Shown piece after piece: positions 5,454 to 6,951 of a stretch of DNA of 6,951 nt; within the stretch, counting starts at the first letter, position 1, and every line of letters begins with the position of its first letter. The stretch comes from an uncultured bacterium (GTDB taxonomy: Bacteria; Vulcanimicrobiota; Xenobia; Xenobiales; Xenobiaceae): contig CAKTUZ010000049.1 of assembly GCA_934621605.1 (NCBI GenBank), positions 1 through 6,951 of the forward strand, given 5' to 3'. The notes beneath the pieces are model-generated. The model searched no databases, had not been told where the DNA came from, and worked only from the letters and a program-made list of their open reading frames with translations. The position numbers and the translations under genes were made by a program.

Positions 5454-6951
5454 TTATTCTTCGTTGTTAACATGAGTTTTGGCGGCGTGATTATCCCACT
5501 CCTGCACTAGAGTGGAAACGCTGTAATCCGTAACATCGTCAGGATCGTTTTGATTAGGACCCGTTTTTATGTAATGTGCTGCAATAAATTTCTTTGCCAG
5601 GAGTTCCAAGGATGAATACCATGGCTTCTGCCAAATTGATGAAACCATTTCATGGGTAATACTTTCATCTCCACCATGAAATAACCCAAACATAACTTCG
5701 CCGGTGTTTAAAGATCTTCCTATCGACATCTGTTGCGTCCCAAAGAGTATCGCCGCTTCTTCGTTTTCCATCAGTTCAAGCTTGAATTGATTCCAATTTG
5801 AAAAGTTGTTATCGGTGTCTACCGCTTGCCAGATCTTAAATTCATAGACCGTCGCCCTTTGAAGTAACTCTAGATAATTATTGCTCATCCATGTTGAATA
5901 ATAATTGCAGAGCTTTATATGGCAATCGTCGGTCAAGGTAAGCTTATCTAAGGTTTCTCTCTCGCGATACAACCTTTCATCCCTAATAAAGTAAATCAAG
6001 CCGGCAAAGTAATCCTCCCCTTTGCATCTGATTCTACTTATCAGCCAATCGCCAAATTGGTTTTTACCAACACGTTTTCCAAGCGCTTCAAATAGCCTCG
6101 TGTAGGATTCGATAGGACTAAAGAATAAACGAGGAGCCAAGTCGTCATCCTCTGTGCTCATTAGGATCAATACTTCTTCAGCCAGTTGCAGGCAACGTTT
6201 CGGAGTAATTCTTTCTAATCCAATAATTAATCTTCCGGCCAACTCGATTTTGCCTTCATTTGAATCTAGGTTGTTAAACGCATTAAGAAGCATATCAGGG
6301 GTTGAGCTATTGCAGATCAAATCGAACCCTGTCTTAGAAGAACTAGATTCAAATTTCGAGCAATAGAACAGTTTAAATAGGTCAAAGGAGCTAACTCTGC
6401 CCTTGATTCTGGCCGTTTCAATGGCTTGTTCGGAACGATGTCCGTTCTTTTCCGTCAGGTCTAACCCCAGAATGTGCTTGGAAATACTAAGGGGTTCTAT
6501 TGGGCGGCATTTACAAGATTTGCGTACAATGTTTTCGAATTCTTGATACAACTGCACATACTGTTCGTTGGCCCGACTAATGCTCTTTGCATTAAACAAA
6601 TAATCGGAGTTTTCCCACAGCCATGCGCTTAGGTCTGGTGCGAAACACCGAATTGCAGACATGCCCAAGATGTCAGCTGGGCATATTTCATCGTCAGTAC
6701 GAGTTTGATTCGTTAAAGCGCTATTCTTAAGGCGACAAATATCGCGAGGAACACGAATCAAGGGAAGCACGACTCGGGACAAAACATTTCGTGAATGGAG
6801 TACATCATCTTGATCTGCTGAAGTTGTAAATCGTGATAATGCCTTCAACTCGTTAATTATTGAATCAAGCTGAGGTGCTACGTCAACCTCAAGAAGCTTT
6901 GGCATTTCAATAGGAAGTTGAATTATCTTCTCAAGATACCCAGCCCCATCC
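5454..6951 (-). CDS. KAP-family P-loop NTPase, C-terminal part (5' end beyond right edge)
   Basis: The frame stays open to the window edge. Fifteen residues (DGAGYLEKIIQLPIE) precede the methionine at 6905, so that methionine is internal and the gene is truncated by the window; 498 residues are visible. YLEKIIQLPIEMP (5-17 of the visible part) matches the YLEKIIQ-P-E-P segment that follows Walker B in KAP NTPases. RVPRDICRLKNS (66-77) matches their PRD-x-RL-N motif. ADILGMSAIRCFAPDLSAWL (92-111) matches the conserved helix (roughly ALR-FEPELY-WI) after it. The remaining 370 or so residues are an unassigned, probably helical C-terminal region without membrane segments. Walker A and B lie outside the window, so ATPase competence cannot be judged. 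KAP NTPases are STAND-related and include phage-exclusion proteins such as PifA and QatA. The position directly upstream of the SIR2 gene suggests that this NTPase is its sensor, switch or assembly partner; that role is inference. Confidence 0.8.
   Translation of the reverse strand, partial: DGAGYLEKIIQLPIEMPKLLEVDVAPQLDSIINELKALSRFTTSADQDDVLHSRNVLSRVVLPLIRVPRDICRLKNSALTNQTRTDDEICPADILGMSAIRCFAPDLSAWLWENSDYLFNAKSISRANEQYVQLYQEFENIVRKSCKCRPIEPLSISKHILGLDLTEKNGHRSEQAIETARIKGRVSSFDLFKLFYCSKFESSSSKTGFDLICNSSTPDMLLNAFNNLDSNEGKIELAGRLIIGLERITPKRCLQLAEEVLILMSTEDDDLAPRLFFSPIESYTRLFEALGKRVGKNQFGDWLISRIRCKGEDYFAGLIYFIRDERLYRERETLDKLTLTDDCHIKLCNYYSTWMSNNYLELLQRATVYEFKIWQAVDTDNNFSNWNQFKLELMENEEAAILFGTQQMSIGRSLNTGEVMFGLFHGGDESITHEMVSSIWQKPWYSSLELLAKKFIAAHYIKTGPNQNDPDDVTDYSVSTLVQEWDNHAAKTHVNNEE

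Noticed and set aside
1..6951. CRISPR array, retron, insertion sequence or integrase
   Set aside because: No regularly spaced repeats, reverse transcriptase, transposase or recombinase coding sequence is visible on either strand.

Overview
The window looks like an anti-phage defence island beside ordinary host DNA in a high-GC Gram-positive bacterium. A gut actinobacterium of the Coriobacteriia is my best guess. That guess rests only on the GC-rich left flank and on the style of the secreted protein encoded there; no marker gene is present. Hand counts of single 60-base lines give about 65-68% GC for bases 1-120. They give about 40% in the HEPN gene (721-780), 50% in the SIR2 gene (3001-3060) and 38% in the KAP gene (5881-5940). 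So most of the window differs in composition from its left edge and was probably acquired.

Layout. Bases 1-271 (minus strand) hold the 5' part of a secreted surface-type protein that runs off the left edge. Bases 272-655 hold no convincing gene and contain the composition break. Bases 656-1657 (plus) encode a complete DUF3644-type protein with an RNTSTH motif typical of HEPN ribonucleases. Bases 1658-1881 separate two convergent genes and contain a 113-base element bounded by a perfect 16-base inverted repeat, which may be a minus-strand terminator, a folded RNA or a small mobile element. Bases 1882-5406 (minus) encode a 1174-residue protein with an N-terminal SIR2 NADase domain and about 900 residues of unassigned, probably helical sequence. 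Bases 5454-6951 (minus) encode the C-terminal part of a KAP-type P-loop NTPase. Its true start and Walker motifs lie beyond the right edge.

How the genes may work together. The KAP and SIR2 genes are co-directional, 47 bases apart, and probably one operon. The natural inference is a two-gene abortive-infection system in which the NTPase and the long SIR2 C-terminal region sense or transmit infection and the SIR2 domain depletes NAD+. I do not recognise this pair as a named system. The HEPN gene faces the operon tail to tail, so it is probably an independent RNA-targeting defence module in the same island, although a functional link cannot be excluded.
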